From assembly GCF_025118155.1 (NCBI RefSeq), contig NW_026251407.1, forward strand, positions 186,001 through 250,000: a DNA stretch of 64,000 bases, given 5' to 3'. This document shows, in pieces, positions 24,771-34,821 of the stretch. Source of the stretch: Cokeromyces recurvatus. Lineage: Eukaryota; Mucoromycota; Mucoromycetes; Mucorales; Mucoraceae. Positions within the stretch are counted from its first letter, which is position 1. Every line of letters starts with the position of its first letter. A program made the position numbers and the translations under genes. Under the pieces are notes generated by a model, which was not told the DNA's origin, did not search any database, and saw only the letters and a program-made list of their open reading frames with translations.

Positions 24771-25223
24771 CACGTGCATTAAAATCACTGTTGCTATTAT
24801 AGTTACTGTTGCCAGCTAATATCACGTGAGTCACCCCCTTTTTTTTGACGTTTTTGTTTATTGTAATAATAAGCTACCCTCTCGGTGCTTTAAAAAAATG
24901 ATGGATAAATACCATTAATGTTTCATGACTTTGTTCTTCGTCATCTTTATGCTTTTTTTTTTTTTTCTTGCGACATAAAATAAAAATAAAAATAAATCTA
25001 AATCTAAAATTGGATTGAATTGTACATAGTAAATGGATCGTAGTAGACAGTAGAACTTATTTTTAGAACTTGAACATTTATTTTTTGCTTGGGTGAGTGA
25101 AAAATCGTACAATGAAGATTTGTATATAAAGGCAAACACTTCTTCTTCTTCTTTTTTTCCATTGTATTGTAAACAAAATAATATTCAGCAACTTCTTTTT
25201 TTGATTAACAATATATTAAAAAT
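24771..25223 (+). promoter_or_regulatory. Chitin deacetylase promoter with two E-boxes and a TATA box
   Basis: Two CACGTG palindromes sit at 24771-24776 and 24823-24828, about 400-450 bp before the start codon. A TATATAAAG element at about 25123-25131 lies roughly 95 bp upstream of the ATG, a usual TATA distance for a strongly expressed fungal gene. CACGTG is the class-B bHLH site. Confidence 0.5.
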
Positions 25224-26492
25224 ATGAAGATTTCTATTCTTGGCGCTGTAACTCTTTTCTTCACTAGCTATGGATTAGTCTCTGCTCATCCTACCAAGAC
25301 TAAGCATGACAAGTGTACTCCTACCAAGCCTTATTTACCACAAAAATCCCCCATCTTTCCTAGTATGGCTCCTGCTACTGATGTTGTTTCTGAATATAAT
25401 TATGGTCCTTATAATCTTAGTACTTCTTTGCCTACCTATCAAATTACTAAAGGTTATCCACCTATCTGGAAGAAGCCTGATCCCAAGCATCCTGAAGTCC
25501 AGGCTGCTGTCAAACAAATTGATTGGTCTCTTGTCCCTAAGGCTCCTGTAAGACATCAAGACCATAAGGGTAACTTCAAACCTGATACAGATGGTAAACA
25601 CGATCCTTATTGTTGGTGGTCTGATACCAATTGTGTTCATCCTAAGATTAATATCCCTGCTGATTACTATCAATGTCCTCGTGCCGGTGATTGGGGTTTG
25701 GGCTTTGATGATGGACCATTCAATCTTTATACAGGAAAACATGCTAGTCTCGAAAATCCTTGGGCTGAACCACAACTCTATAACTGGTTAGCTAAACACA
25801 ACAATCAAAAGGCCAATCTTTTCGTAAGTAGAACAAGTCAATCACTTTTTTTTTTTTTTGTTAAATCTTGAACTTAATTACTAACATTATATATTTATTA
25901 GTATATTGGTTCCAATGTTGCTACCTATCCTGCTGCTGCTAAACGTGGTTTTAATGACGGCCATCTTATTTGTGTCCATACTTGGTCTCATCCTCCCATG
26001 ACTACCTGTTCTAATGAAGAAGCTGTAGCTGAATTTTATTGGACCTTGAAGATCATCAAGGAAGTGACTGGTGTTACACCTAAATGTTGGAGACCTCCTC
26101 AAGGTGACGTTGATGATCGTATTCGTGCTATTGCTTGGCAAATGGGTATGCATACTGTTATGTGGGATTGGGATACTAACGATTGGGATATGCCCGCCCC
26201 CGGTGGTGGTAACTTACCTCCTAGCACTGTTGATGGTTATTTCAAAGGCTGGATTGCCGATCAAAAATCTGGAAACCAAACTCATGGTCACATTGTCCTC
26301 GAACACGAACTTAATAGTCAAACTGTTGGCATGGCAGAAAAATGGTTACCTACTATCCAAAAGGTCTTTAATGTCGTTCCTGCTTTGGTCTGTAATAATG
26401 TCACTAAGCCCTATTGGGAAGAACAATATGTCTATCCTCTTGAAACTATACCCGCTAGAAATGGAACTATGAATATTACTTTATCATCATAA
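25224..26492 (+). CDS. Secreted chitin deacetylase (carbohydrate esterase family 4)
   Basis: Two exons, 25224-25823 and 25902-26492, give 396 residues. The N terminus MKISILGAVTLFFTSYGLVS is a signal peptide, probably cut near SAHP. All five CE4 polysaccharide deacetylase motifs are visible: GFDDGP (about 161-166, catalytic Asp and metal Asp), HTWSHPP (about 227-233, metal His pair), RPPQGD (about 264), the MWDWDTNDWD region, and IVLEHE near the C terminus (catalytic His). Such enzymes convert nascent chitin to chitosan at the cell wall; chitosan is a dominant wall polymer of Mucorales. Several N-glycosylation sequons occur. No hydrophobic tail for a GPI anchor is present, so it is probably wall-associated or periplasmic. 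Codons are C/T-ending and ordered, suggesting high expression. Confidence 0.95.
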
Positions 26493-26707
26493 TATCCTTT
26501 TTTTATTTCATAATTTAGACATATTTTTTTTTAAAAAAAAAAATAAAAATAATAATAATAATGTAAAAAAATAAAAATAAACTTTTTGGTTGCATATTTT
26601 ATATTTAATTTAAAGTTTAAAATGCATTTTTTTTTTTTTTTTTTTTTTGTCATATCAATTTTACTATTGTTAACAGTTTCTTTTATAAATAAACAATAAT
26701 GGCAATT

Positions 26708-26757
<50 letters not shown>

Positions 26758-26984
26758 GGAAAAATAACTGTATTAGTAACATTTAATCTGCATGTAGTGC
26801 GCTGTTGTCATTCTGCTTTATATAATTCCTATAAAAATAAAATCTGTCATGACCAAAACATGCAGGTTAAAACATGTACAAATGAATGGAATGTAACTTT
26901 AAGTAGATCAACAAGTAGACTTGAATATTATTTTAATCAACTTCATTGTAACGTTTAATTACACTTAAACAAGCAAATTTATTA
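26493..26984. other. Intergenic with A/T homopolymers
   Basis: 3' flank of the deacetylase with T tract at about 26625-26648 and a long A run at about 26711-26749. Nothing else supported. Confidence 0.5.
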
Positions 26985-27374
26985 ATGGATATTTTAGTAT
27001 CAACGTTAACTATAGGAATTATTTCAATTATTGCAATAACATGTATTGTGGTGTGCTGTTTACTATTGCTTTTATATTGCTATAAACGCAATGCTAGAAT
27101 AGATAATGACGATGATGAAAGAAGACATTTATTAGGCTCATCTCAAAATCTTTTAAGAAGAACATCAACATATTATCAATGGAATAAATCGCCACTACCG
27201 CAGGATAATAAAAAGATTACATCAAATAATAAATCATCTTTAGTGAATAATAGCACTTCAGTACCTAGATTATTATCAGAAGAGGAAGAACCAGTAGATA
27301 ATAAAAGTTGGGAGAGTAGACGCAAGACATTGTTGAAGAAATATGAACGTAAATCATCATCAACAGTTGAATAA
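26985..27374 (+). CDS. Small single-pass membrane protein of unknown function
   Basis: An uninterrupted 129-codon ORF starting MDILVSTLTIGIISIIAITC. Residues about 5-33 form one strongly hydrophobic segment rich in Ile, Leu, Val and Cys (VVCCLLLLLYCYKR), followed by basic residues, so the predicted topology is a short outside/lumenal N terminus and a cytosolic tail of about 95 residues. The tail is hydrophilic, with RRHLLGSS and SWESRRKTLLKKYERKSS, and Ser/Asn-rich linkers. The palmitoylable Cys pair at the membrane edge is notable. I do not recognise a family. The composition and the membrane-plus-tail design argue for a real gene. Its 3' flank runs directly into the fold-back element. Confidence 0.6.
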   Translation: MDILVSTLTIGIISIIAITCIVVCCLLLLLYCYKRNARIDNDDDERRHLLGSSQNLLRRTSTYYQWNKSPLPQDNKKITSNNKSSLVNNSTSVPRLLSEEEEPVDNKSWESRRKTLLKKYERKSSSTVE

Positions 27375-27429
27375 AGTAAAATGGATATCTCATAAAAGAA
27401 AAAGGCCTATTACGTGTGTAAAATAAAGA

Positions 27430-27953
27430 TAGTTTTGAAACCAAAGAAAAAAAAAAGTGATAAGCAAATAAGAAAAAAAAAATTTTCGATTTAGTAAAAA
27501 GCATACTTCTTTATGGTATTATATTTCTACTAGTAAGTATTTTCAAGTTTTCTCTTCAAAGTAAAGTATAATCATATTCGATACAATGCTTTGTTGTATA
27601 TTTTGTGTAAAAAAAAACCCCAGTAGTTATCCTTTACTACTTTAAATTTGTTCATCAATATCAAGCTTTTTTCCTTTTTTTGATTGTTGTATAGTTAAAC
27701 TTAACAAAAATATTCTTATAAAATAAATTTAATCTTTTAAAGTATTATTCATAAAAAAGTGGACTCATTTCTATCTTTACTTTTAATCCTATACTTATAC
27801 TATACAAAGTTTTTCTTGTCACAAAATGCTGCTTTGATGAGCAAATTTGTAAGTGCTTACTGGTAGAAATATAATGTCATAAAGAAGTATGCTTTTTACT
27901 AAATCGATTTTTTTTTCTTATTATCACTTTTTTTTTTTTTTTGATTTCAAAAT
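27430..27953. repeat. Fold-back (MITE-like) element with about 125-bp inverted arms
   Basis: The left arm (about 27430-27555) matches the reverse complement of the right arm (about 27830-27953). The core CGATTTAGTAAAAAGCATAC plus TTCTTTATG (27487-27515) recurs inverted at about 27878-27906 without mismatch. Matching continues outward through an A run, AGTGATAA and TTTTGAAA(C/T)CAAA, and inward with lower identity. The unique centre is about 270 bp and non-coding. The arrangement fits a non-autonomous DNA transposon or a hairpin-forming locus. It starts about 55 bp after the stop of the membrane-protein gene, so the transcript of that gene may include it. Confidence 0.7.
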
Positions 27954-29331
27954 TGTCTCAAAACAATGTTGAAATCATTTTAAACTGAAGTTTAAATAAT
28001 GTGCATGTAAACTACTATAATAAGAAGAATACTTGCGATTTGACTTACAATACAAAAATAAATTTTATTTTTAGAATCTAAGGCTGTTCCACTTTCAAAT
28101 CTGGGATCTTTGAGTACTTATTGAATGAGCAGTAAAAATGAATTCTTTCCTTCCTATTTATTTTAAAATAAGTCCAGGAATAGTTCCTTACTTAATTTGG
28201 AGAATCATAAGGAACTTAAAATAGAATATTTTATTTAAAAAATAAAGACTACATTGGCATCAAATATGACAGGAATGAAATTAAAGCCACTATTGACCAT
28301 GTAAATGAGGAATATAACCCTTATATTTTAAAATGATTGATTCATCTTGAATTCTATCTTGAAAAGGATTCAGGCTTGTTACCTTTCACCTGAAAACTAA
28401 AAAATTAAAAGAAACGCTATTAAAGCAATATATTAGCTGTTTGATAAAATAGAATCATTATAACTTGGCACCAAGGGACTCATCATTTTATTTTATTTTT
28501 TCAATGTAGTTTGTAACATCTTTCATTAATTTGAATTACTACTTCAAATGTTAGTTAGTATGAAAGAAAATATTGTTTATAAATGGTTGCAGAAGTAGAA
28601 AGAGGATCATATTTTTTTATTGTTTGTAGAAGGAAAATCAATTAACAGAAAAATTTTATTAACAGTATTACCACATGAATGTAAATAGTGCCTCATTAGT
28701 CCTTATTTAATAAAGAAATTTGCGAAAGACTGTACAAATAACTGACTAATGATGACTAAATCAAAGAAGAGCATGAAGATATACACATGCGCTTTGATCT
28801 GTAGAAAGAGAAGAGTGTAGTACTTTTATTGAAATCAGATTCTTTTTAATAAAGACAAAATAAGTTTGATTAGAAGAGATTTATTTTAAGTAGACTTCAT
28901 GCTCTTCTGATAAAGTAACAGATATTATAGTAAGATAAGGATGTTATGCACATACAGCTGTTGTCTTTAGAAAGTTTATACATAATTATAATTGCTATAA
29001 AGTAATTTATAAGCTTGTTTTTTCTTTTCTCTTTTTAAAAAGAATGAGAAAGTAGGGGAAATCTATCTTGAAGAAATAGAAGATGACGCTGTAGAGCTAA
29101 CCTATCTCTTTGAAAAATTTCAATTATTTAATGCAAATTTATTAAACATTTGTTTTTATTATTATTTTACACTTCTTTCTTATTCTTATTCTTTTTTTTT
29201 TTTTTTCCTATTGAATCTACAGTGATTTCTGAACTTTTTATTTTTTTTTTCTTTTCATTAACATTGTTATTATTCGAATTATTATAGAAAAGAAGTAAGG
29301 CATTATTTTCCCCCAAATAATACAGTTAGTA
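27954..29331. other. Intergenic, short inverted repeat only
   Basis: No gene seen. A perfect 14-bp inverted repeat, AGAAGAGCATGAAG at 28765-28778 and its complement at 28895-28908, encloses 116 bp. T-rich tracts occur near 29190 and 29240. The segment ends at the TA bordering the Tc1/mariner copy. Confidence 0.5.
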
Positions 29332-30933
29332 CACTATCTTCACAAATTATTCGTGCACCTTCAAGAAAAAAGTTCGTTCAGTTTAAAAAATAAAAATTAC
29401 TTCAGGCTCAGGAAAAAAAATCCGTTCAAATTAGTTTTAAAAATTCATGATTTATTTAGTGCATGAAGTGCACCAAAAAACTTCCCCCCCCCCCGAGAAA
29501 ACCACATCGGCTTCCGATTTAAATAGTCTTTGAATCTAGCGGTTGAGTATCTACAGAATCCTTGAAGATCACCTAAAAGGATTCTATTGCATGCATGCTC
29601 ATCTTTATTCTGGACAAAAACAACTACAAAAAAAAAGTATCAACTGTTATGTTTATAAAATAAAAATAAGATAATAACGGAAATAAAAGAACATACCGAA
29701 CTTATAAGCCTGAGGTCAAAAACTACTTTTTTTACATTATTTATGAGAAAGGGATGAGTGTACGTGCCGCTGCTGAGGAAATAAAAGTGCCTCAAAGTAC
29801 GGCACAAATTTGGAAAAAGAAAGCCGAGCTTGCTGGGGATGAAGAAATGAGTCTGATACAAACTGGAAGTGGTAGAAAAGCTGGTAGACCTCCTGTTCTT
29901 ACAGAGGAACATAAACAGTTTTTGATCAATTTCATTGACGAAAAGCCATCTTCTGTATTGGAAGAAATGATAGAAGGTCTCACTAGTCAATTCGCCGGCC
30001 TTGAAATAAAAAAAATCAGCAATTCATAATTTTGTAACAAAGAAGTGTAATATCACCCTTAAACGAGCTCATTTCCACTCAGTAGAAAGAAATAGTCCTA
30101 AAAAAATTGAGGAGCGGTACCACTGGGTGAAAAAGATACTTGAAACTGATATGGATTATTTCAGCAATTGCGTTTTCATAGACGAAGCTGCAATTCATAT
30201 TAACATGAAGAGATCATTAGCTTGATCTAGAAAAGGAAAAAGGGCTGTAGTTGCTGTACCTAAAAATAGGGCAAAAACAACAACTATACCAGGAGCCATA
30301 TGTGCACATGGCGTAGTTAATATTAGAGTAAGACGACCAAAAATTCAGGCTCCAAATAAAAAAAAGAAAAGCAGAGGGAAGTAAACCTGTTCCTAAACAA
30401 GCAACGAAAGGGGGCACAGTTACTGGTCATTATTTCAACTTCATTGCTAGTTGTTTAGATGTCATGGATTTACATCCAGAATTTAAGGACTATTATCTGG
30501 TAATGGATAACGCCCCCATTCATAAGCACGAAGATATACAGAAGTATATTGAAGGTCATGGATATCGTTGCATATATCTTCCTTCTTACTCACCTGAATT
30601 GAATCCTATTGAACAATTTTGGTCAGTAGTCAAAAGTAAACTTAAGCGAGAAAAGTTACTGGAGGAAGAGACAATGACATCAAGAATCCGAAATTCATGC
30701 AACAATATTTTGTTCAGTGACCTTCAAGGTTCCTACCGCTACTCTATTGATAAGTTTGATGATTGTTTGAATCGAAAGCCAGTTTAATGTTTCGCTTATT
30801 TCGTTCGCTAAAAACGAATAAAATTCAAAATCTCTTTGTGAACGGGTTTTTATTTTTTTTTGATGGATTTTTTTTTTTTTTTTGTGAACGAAATTTTTAT
30901 TTTTTTATGAACGAGTAATTTCCGGAAATAGTG
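29332..30933 (+). mobile_element. Tc1/mariner-type transposon copy, TIRs and TA duplication intact
   Basis: The left end reads CACTATCTTCACAAATTA and then TCGTGCA. The reverse complement of the right end reads CACTATTTCCGGAAATTA and then CTCGTTCA, giving TIRs of about 28 bp with few mismatches. TA lies immediately outside both ends (29330-29331 and 30934-30935). Subterminal GTTCGTTCA/TGAACGA motifs add to the inverted symmetry on both sides. Total length is about 1.6 kb, usual for a single-gene element. The transposase inside is broken. Confidence 0.85.
29754..30787 (+). pseudogene. Tc1/mariner (DDE_3) transposase, broken
   Basis: The N-terminal part (MSVRAAAEEIKVPQSTAQIW) is a helix-turn-helix DNA-binding region, followed by GRKAGRPPVLTEEHK. 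The DDE catalytic triad can be placed in FIDEAAIH (first Asp), VMDNAPIHKH (second Asp) and SPELNPIEQFWS (Glu). Three lesions break the frame: a shift in the A run near 30010, a TGA at 30223-30225 where a Trp is expected (RSLA, then SRKGKRAVV), and a second shift near 30372 within a Lys-rich linker. The C-terminal third (30464-30787) remains open. It is a dead copy. An antisense ORF at 29640-29990 is a shadow. Confidence 0.85.
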
Positions 30934-30935
30934 TA

Positions 30936-32072
30936 TTATGTGTATTGTCCCTCGGTGTCAATCACAAAGGATTTGATTGGCTTCTCTCTGTCCGTTTTTA
31001 CACTCAAAAAGTACGTGCTCAGCTTGAATATGGCCTCGCTATTAACTCGGTCTCTGTCATTCAAATCACAAAATTAGAAACATGTCAAACACAATGTATC
31101 CGAAAATTTTTTGGCAGTAGTACTCGGTCCTCAACTAAAGTTATGTTGCACTTGGTCAACCTGCCCACAATGAAGGAACGTAATCACCTCCTGCAAGCTA
31201 AATTCTTACTTCGGTCTATCTACTCTCCGGACGATACTCTCGTTTCTAAGTTTTTACCACATATACGCACCTCTTCAAGCCATTCTCAATGGTATAAGCT
31301 TTCGAAAACACCTATTTGGCAACGGTATACTGCTTCTTTTGACGATAATATTTATGATCCTCGTGCTTTTGCTGGTATCTGTAAAGCATACCTGAAAGAT
31401 AATCTTGGTGATCGACGAAACAGTAAGAATGCCGTTCTTTTGTCTGCCTGCCGTCCTACCCTAGGTATCGATCCTATCCTCTGGTTACCTATGTCAAATG
31501 CAGAACGCAGCCGAATAGTCCGCTGGCGTCTAGGTTGGTTACCTGGTAGTGCCCCTAAACCGTGCATCTATCACCCTAATGCCTTGTTCATAAGATCTCA
31601 TGCTATATGGTGTCTACATATGCATCGACGATTACAAATGCCTTTGACCGAACTCGACCCTTTGTCCTTCCTCTTGAATAAGCTGCCAGATAAACAAAAA
31701 CGCATGCCGCCAATCTCATCAGCTTTCAACTCATCTGTCTTTTCCGCCTGGACGATTCGTTGGCCTCCTATGTGCCTTATACTTTTTGAACTTGACTATC
31801 TCCATCATGGTAAACTTCCTCCAGAAACTGCCCCCCTTGGTACAAAACTTGTAAACTGGTTACGTAACTCTGAATCTAGTATTTATTGAAATATCTTGCT
31901 TTTCCTCTTCCCTTCTCTTTCTTTTTTACCCTTTTGCCTATAAAAAGGTTTTTTAGAACACTTTTATCCTTTCTCGAACTGACCTGGGCAATCCAATACG
32001 CCAGTATTATGTGCTCACATGGGTTGTTTAAATTTTTTTTATAAAAATTTTTGTTATAAATAAAATAATTCT
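30936..32072 (+). mobile_element. Non-LTR (LINE) retrotransposon 3' end, 5'-truncated
   Basis: An open frame at 30945-31889 (about 314 codons) encodes the region after the reverse transcriptase core of Mucorales-type LINEs: SVRFYTQKVRAQLEYGLAI, then LETCQTQCIRKFFG, HLVNLPTMKERN, and the C-terminal SNAERSRIVRWRLGWLPG block followed by a Cys/His-bearing tail. The catalytic YxDD box is absent, as expected for a truncated copy. The 3' UTR reaches an A/T-rich tail at about 32030-32072. The ORF is still uninterrupted, so the insertion is fairly young or under weak decay. Its left edge is the TA at the right end of the Tc1/mariner copy. Confidence 0.8.
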
Positions 32073-33273
32073 TAATCGTATTTTTATTTTATTTTTTTTT
32101 CTTCAGGATGCATTAGTTAACGAAGTTGCTACAATATCCACATGCTCTCAACAAGAAATAGATTGAATGCAGTTTAGCGCCCTCTGCTAACTTCTTCAAG
32201 GGCTCCTGTCGGTAGTTAGGCTTGAGAACTTGTTGAATGAAGTCGTTGCCAGATATTCAACTAGTGCGGTAGGGATGCAGAGAGTTTTCATTTTCCTTGT
32301 ATATTGAGCCTGGATGTTCAAGATAATATAGTTAATAAATTATTTTTTTTTTTTAGAAAATAGAAGAGACCTTTACTCGCAATGCTTCAAGTGCGTCTGA
32401 GTTAATATCAATCATGTAATGAGTTCGTTTTCTTTCATTTTTTCTTGCTCTAAATGCAAGGAATAATTTTAATTTTATTTTTATTTCTCCCTACATGATG
32501 CTCACAAGTAAGGTGAAATGCTGAACAACTTTGTTATTTAACCAATCATAGCTCCAAATAGCGTAACAAGTAAGGTGTTCTTATGAAATACTATTTGGAG
32601 CACTTCTAAAAAAAGGAGGGTTTCTATGGAGTAAATAAAGCTGTGCTTATAAACAAATATATATCATTTGGTCTTATATTTTCCCAAAGAAAAATAATAA
32701 ATTATTAACTAATTATCTTGAGCGACTGTTTTAATCAAATACTTCATTAACATGTAGCTTCCTTTATCTTTTTATATTATGCTTGAGTAGCTGGCTTACA
32801 TTCTGTAACAAATTTGTCTAAAAAACAAAAACGAGTAGCAAAACTCAAAGCAAGTATACCCGAAGAAAGAATAACTCAGAGAACAAGTTTTTGTGTAGTA
32901 TATTTACCATAAATTATTTGTATATTGTACTGTATAATTAAAATAAATACAAAGTATGATATGTAAAAATTAAGCGGTATATAAAATCATAGTGTTCTAA
33001 GCGTACAAGAACTAAAGAATGAATGTATATCACTATGTGTTAATGCCTGATTGTTCAATAAGAATAAATATGACTCGCTTATTCTTATTTTCCAGTTGCC
33101 ATAGATACCGTCTTTTTTTTTTTTTTTTTTTGAATAGCTGAAGAACATTAAAAAAGGGGTAAAATTTCGTGTTTGGAAATCGTAATCAAAAAAGAGGCAG
33201 TGCTTCATTTTCTTTTTTTAACAAATAACATATTTAATAAACTAAAAAAAAAAAAAGGTTTTATTAATTCATA
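32073..33273. other. Intergenic, hairpin and possible coding scraps
   Basis: A perfect 11-bp inverted repeat GCTCCAAATAG (32551-32561) / CTATTTGGAGC (32591-32601) could form a hairpin with a 29-nt loop. A related short phrase ACAAGTAAGGTG occurs twice nearby. An acceptor-like TTCTTCAG at about 32098-32105 precedes a stretch that reads partly like protein but has stops. No gene is supported. Confidence 0.4.
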
Positions 33274-34803
33274 ATGAAAAAAAATAATGCTGACACTGAT
33301 CCCAATGAAATCACTCAAAATACTCATTCAAGTAGTCAATCAGAAAGTAGATCATACTGCAAATACTGTCTCCATAAAATACACGCAACAAGAAATATAA
33401 GCGGAATCTGCATAAATTGTAAAAAAAGAAAATATGAAACTTGTCCTGAATTTTCATTTGCAGAAGGTTCTAAACGTGTTTTGACTGATTCAAATTTTGA
33501 TCAACATCAAACCATTCAATACACCAAATTTGCTAATTGCCAGCCTATGAAGCTTGAATTTTTCAAACAGAACTCCAGTCAAATTGTCTCCACATATTGC
33601 TTATTGTCGAATGAAAATTCATTAATGTTATCTAAGAATATCCCATTTCAAAATGACATTGTGTCAGAAGTTTTTTCTGGACGAATTTCATTCAGTAGAG
33701 ATCAAAATGGAAAGGTACATAATGATCATCAAGAGGCAGACACTGCCATCACAAACAATATGAACAATGATGATTCTATCCTTCAAATGTCTGTTAGGGC
33801 TTCTGCAACACCAAATATTATCAACAAGTTAGGTCCCTATACAAAAATCAGCAGTGAAGTAAAAAAAATTTTAAACTTTGATTACCGTTTGAAGCCTCAG
33901 CTTTTGGAATTGATCCCTGCGTTGTTCCATGGTGCTATTATTCAAGATAGTAGCATTGCTTTAGTTGTTTTGACTTCTGAAGTTTACTCTAGAAGCAATA
34001 ATATTGATATTCATTCAGAATCGACGGAGTATTCCATGCCTGATGATAATAATAATATCAATTGTTCAGTGCATATTAAATCAGATGGAGGAAAAGAGGT
34101 ACAAAAATTAATCATTGGAAGTACTTCTTTAAATATATTGATAGTGTCGTCTGTTGAGATCTCCAAAGACCCCAAAGTACACGTGGGGCCAGGAGTAGAT
34201 TTTGGTCAATCCAGAATCTCTCCTGAAACATGCAGTATCTTTGTTCGTACAGCTTGCGAAGAACAATTATTGAAACGATTTGGTAATAGCCAATCAATAC
34301 CTACAAGTTTGAACAATATGAGACAATTATTGACACATTTCAGCAAAGTTTCGACGTATAAACCATGGAGAAGTAGTCTTCACAATTTCGACACCACCTT
34401 GACCATGCCGGCAACTACCGTTACCTTGTGTAGTATGCCTTCATGCGGATATGGTTTTGGGCCTAATTCCTTAGCTTCGATATCTTCACAATTGCTTCAA
34501 ATAATTGCAATTGCCGTGGTTTACAACAAATGCATACTCAAGATTAATCAACTTGAAGATTTTTTTTTGGAATACGATCCAATCATCGACAAAAAAAACG
34601 ACTACAAGGATTGGGAGCCAATGTGCAAAATTGTTATACAATTAAAAAAAGAATTTAAAAAAGGTGAAGAAATTAATGTCATTAAATTCTGCCTCGAAAA
34701 TAATATCTCCATAATTGCAAAAGGATTAAGTAGTGCAATATCTACGGCGAATGTCACAATTATAAAAAACATTAAAAATAAATTCTTATCACTTTACAAG
34801 TAA
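33274..34803 (+). CDS. Orphan intronless protein with N-terminal zinc ribbon
   Basis: A single open frame of 509 residues, without introns, in a neighbourhood of multi-intron genes and dead transposons. The start is MKKNNADTDPNEIT. Residues 29-49 form a Cys-x2-Cys-x13-Cys-x2-Cys pattern (YCKYC... ICINCKKRK), typical of a zinc ribbon or treble-clef knuckle with a basic follow-on, so nucleic-acid binding is plausible. The remaining 450 residues mix hydrophobic helices (LKPQLLELIPALFHG; SSQLLQIIAIAVVYN) with polar Asn/Ser-rich linkers and contain no catalytic motif that I recognise. Codon use is less ordered than in housekeeping neighbours. Possible origins are an accessory gene, or an ORF left by an unrecognised mobile element. 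It ends directly before a large minisatellite. Confidence 0.65.
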   Translation: MKKNNADTDPNEITQNTHSSSQSESRSYCKYCLHKIHATRNISGICINCKKRKYETCPEFSFAEGSKRVLTDSNFDQHQTIQYTKFANCQPMKLEFFKQNSSQIVSTYCLLSNENSLMLSKNIPFQNDIVSEVFSGRISFSRDQNGKVHNDHQEADTAITNNMNNDDSILQMSVRASATPNIINKLGPYTKISSEVKKILNFDYRLKPQLLELIPALFHGAIIQDSSIALVVLTSEVYSRSNNIDIHSESTEYSMPDDNNNINCSVHIKSDGGKEVQKLIIGSTSLNILIVSSVEISKDPKVHVGPGVDFGQSRISPETCSIFVRTACEEQLLKRFGNSQSIPTSLNNMRQLLTHFSKVSTYKPWRSSLHNFDTTLTMPATTVTLCSMPSCGYGFGPNSLASISSQLLQIIAIAVVYNKCILKINQLEDFFLEYDPIIDKKNDYKDWEPMCKIVIQLKKEFKKGEEINVIKFCLENNISIIAKGLSSAISTANVTIIKNIKNKFLSLYK

Positions 34804-34821
34804 TTTTTTTTTTTTTGTTAA

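Larger units (their letters stand above)
19922..25223. other. Gene desert of about 5.3 kb
   Basis: I find no intact gene. Short ORFs (for example 20625-20861, 20868-21134, 21112-21306, 21794-22090) are AT-biased, stop-bounded and unlike known families. One 49-codon fragment at 21431-21579 reads like genuine protein and is listed separately. Homopolymers occur at about 24326-24348. The last 450 bp form the chitin deacetylase promoter. Confidence 0.5.

Noticed and set aside
25335..25775. 146-codon ORF antisense to chitin deacetylase
   Set aside because: Shadow of a strongly biased coding strand; no family features.
29640..29990. 116-codon minus ORF
   Set aside because: Antisense shadow of the mariner transposase N terminus.
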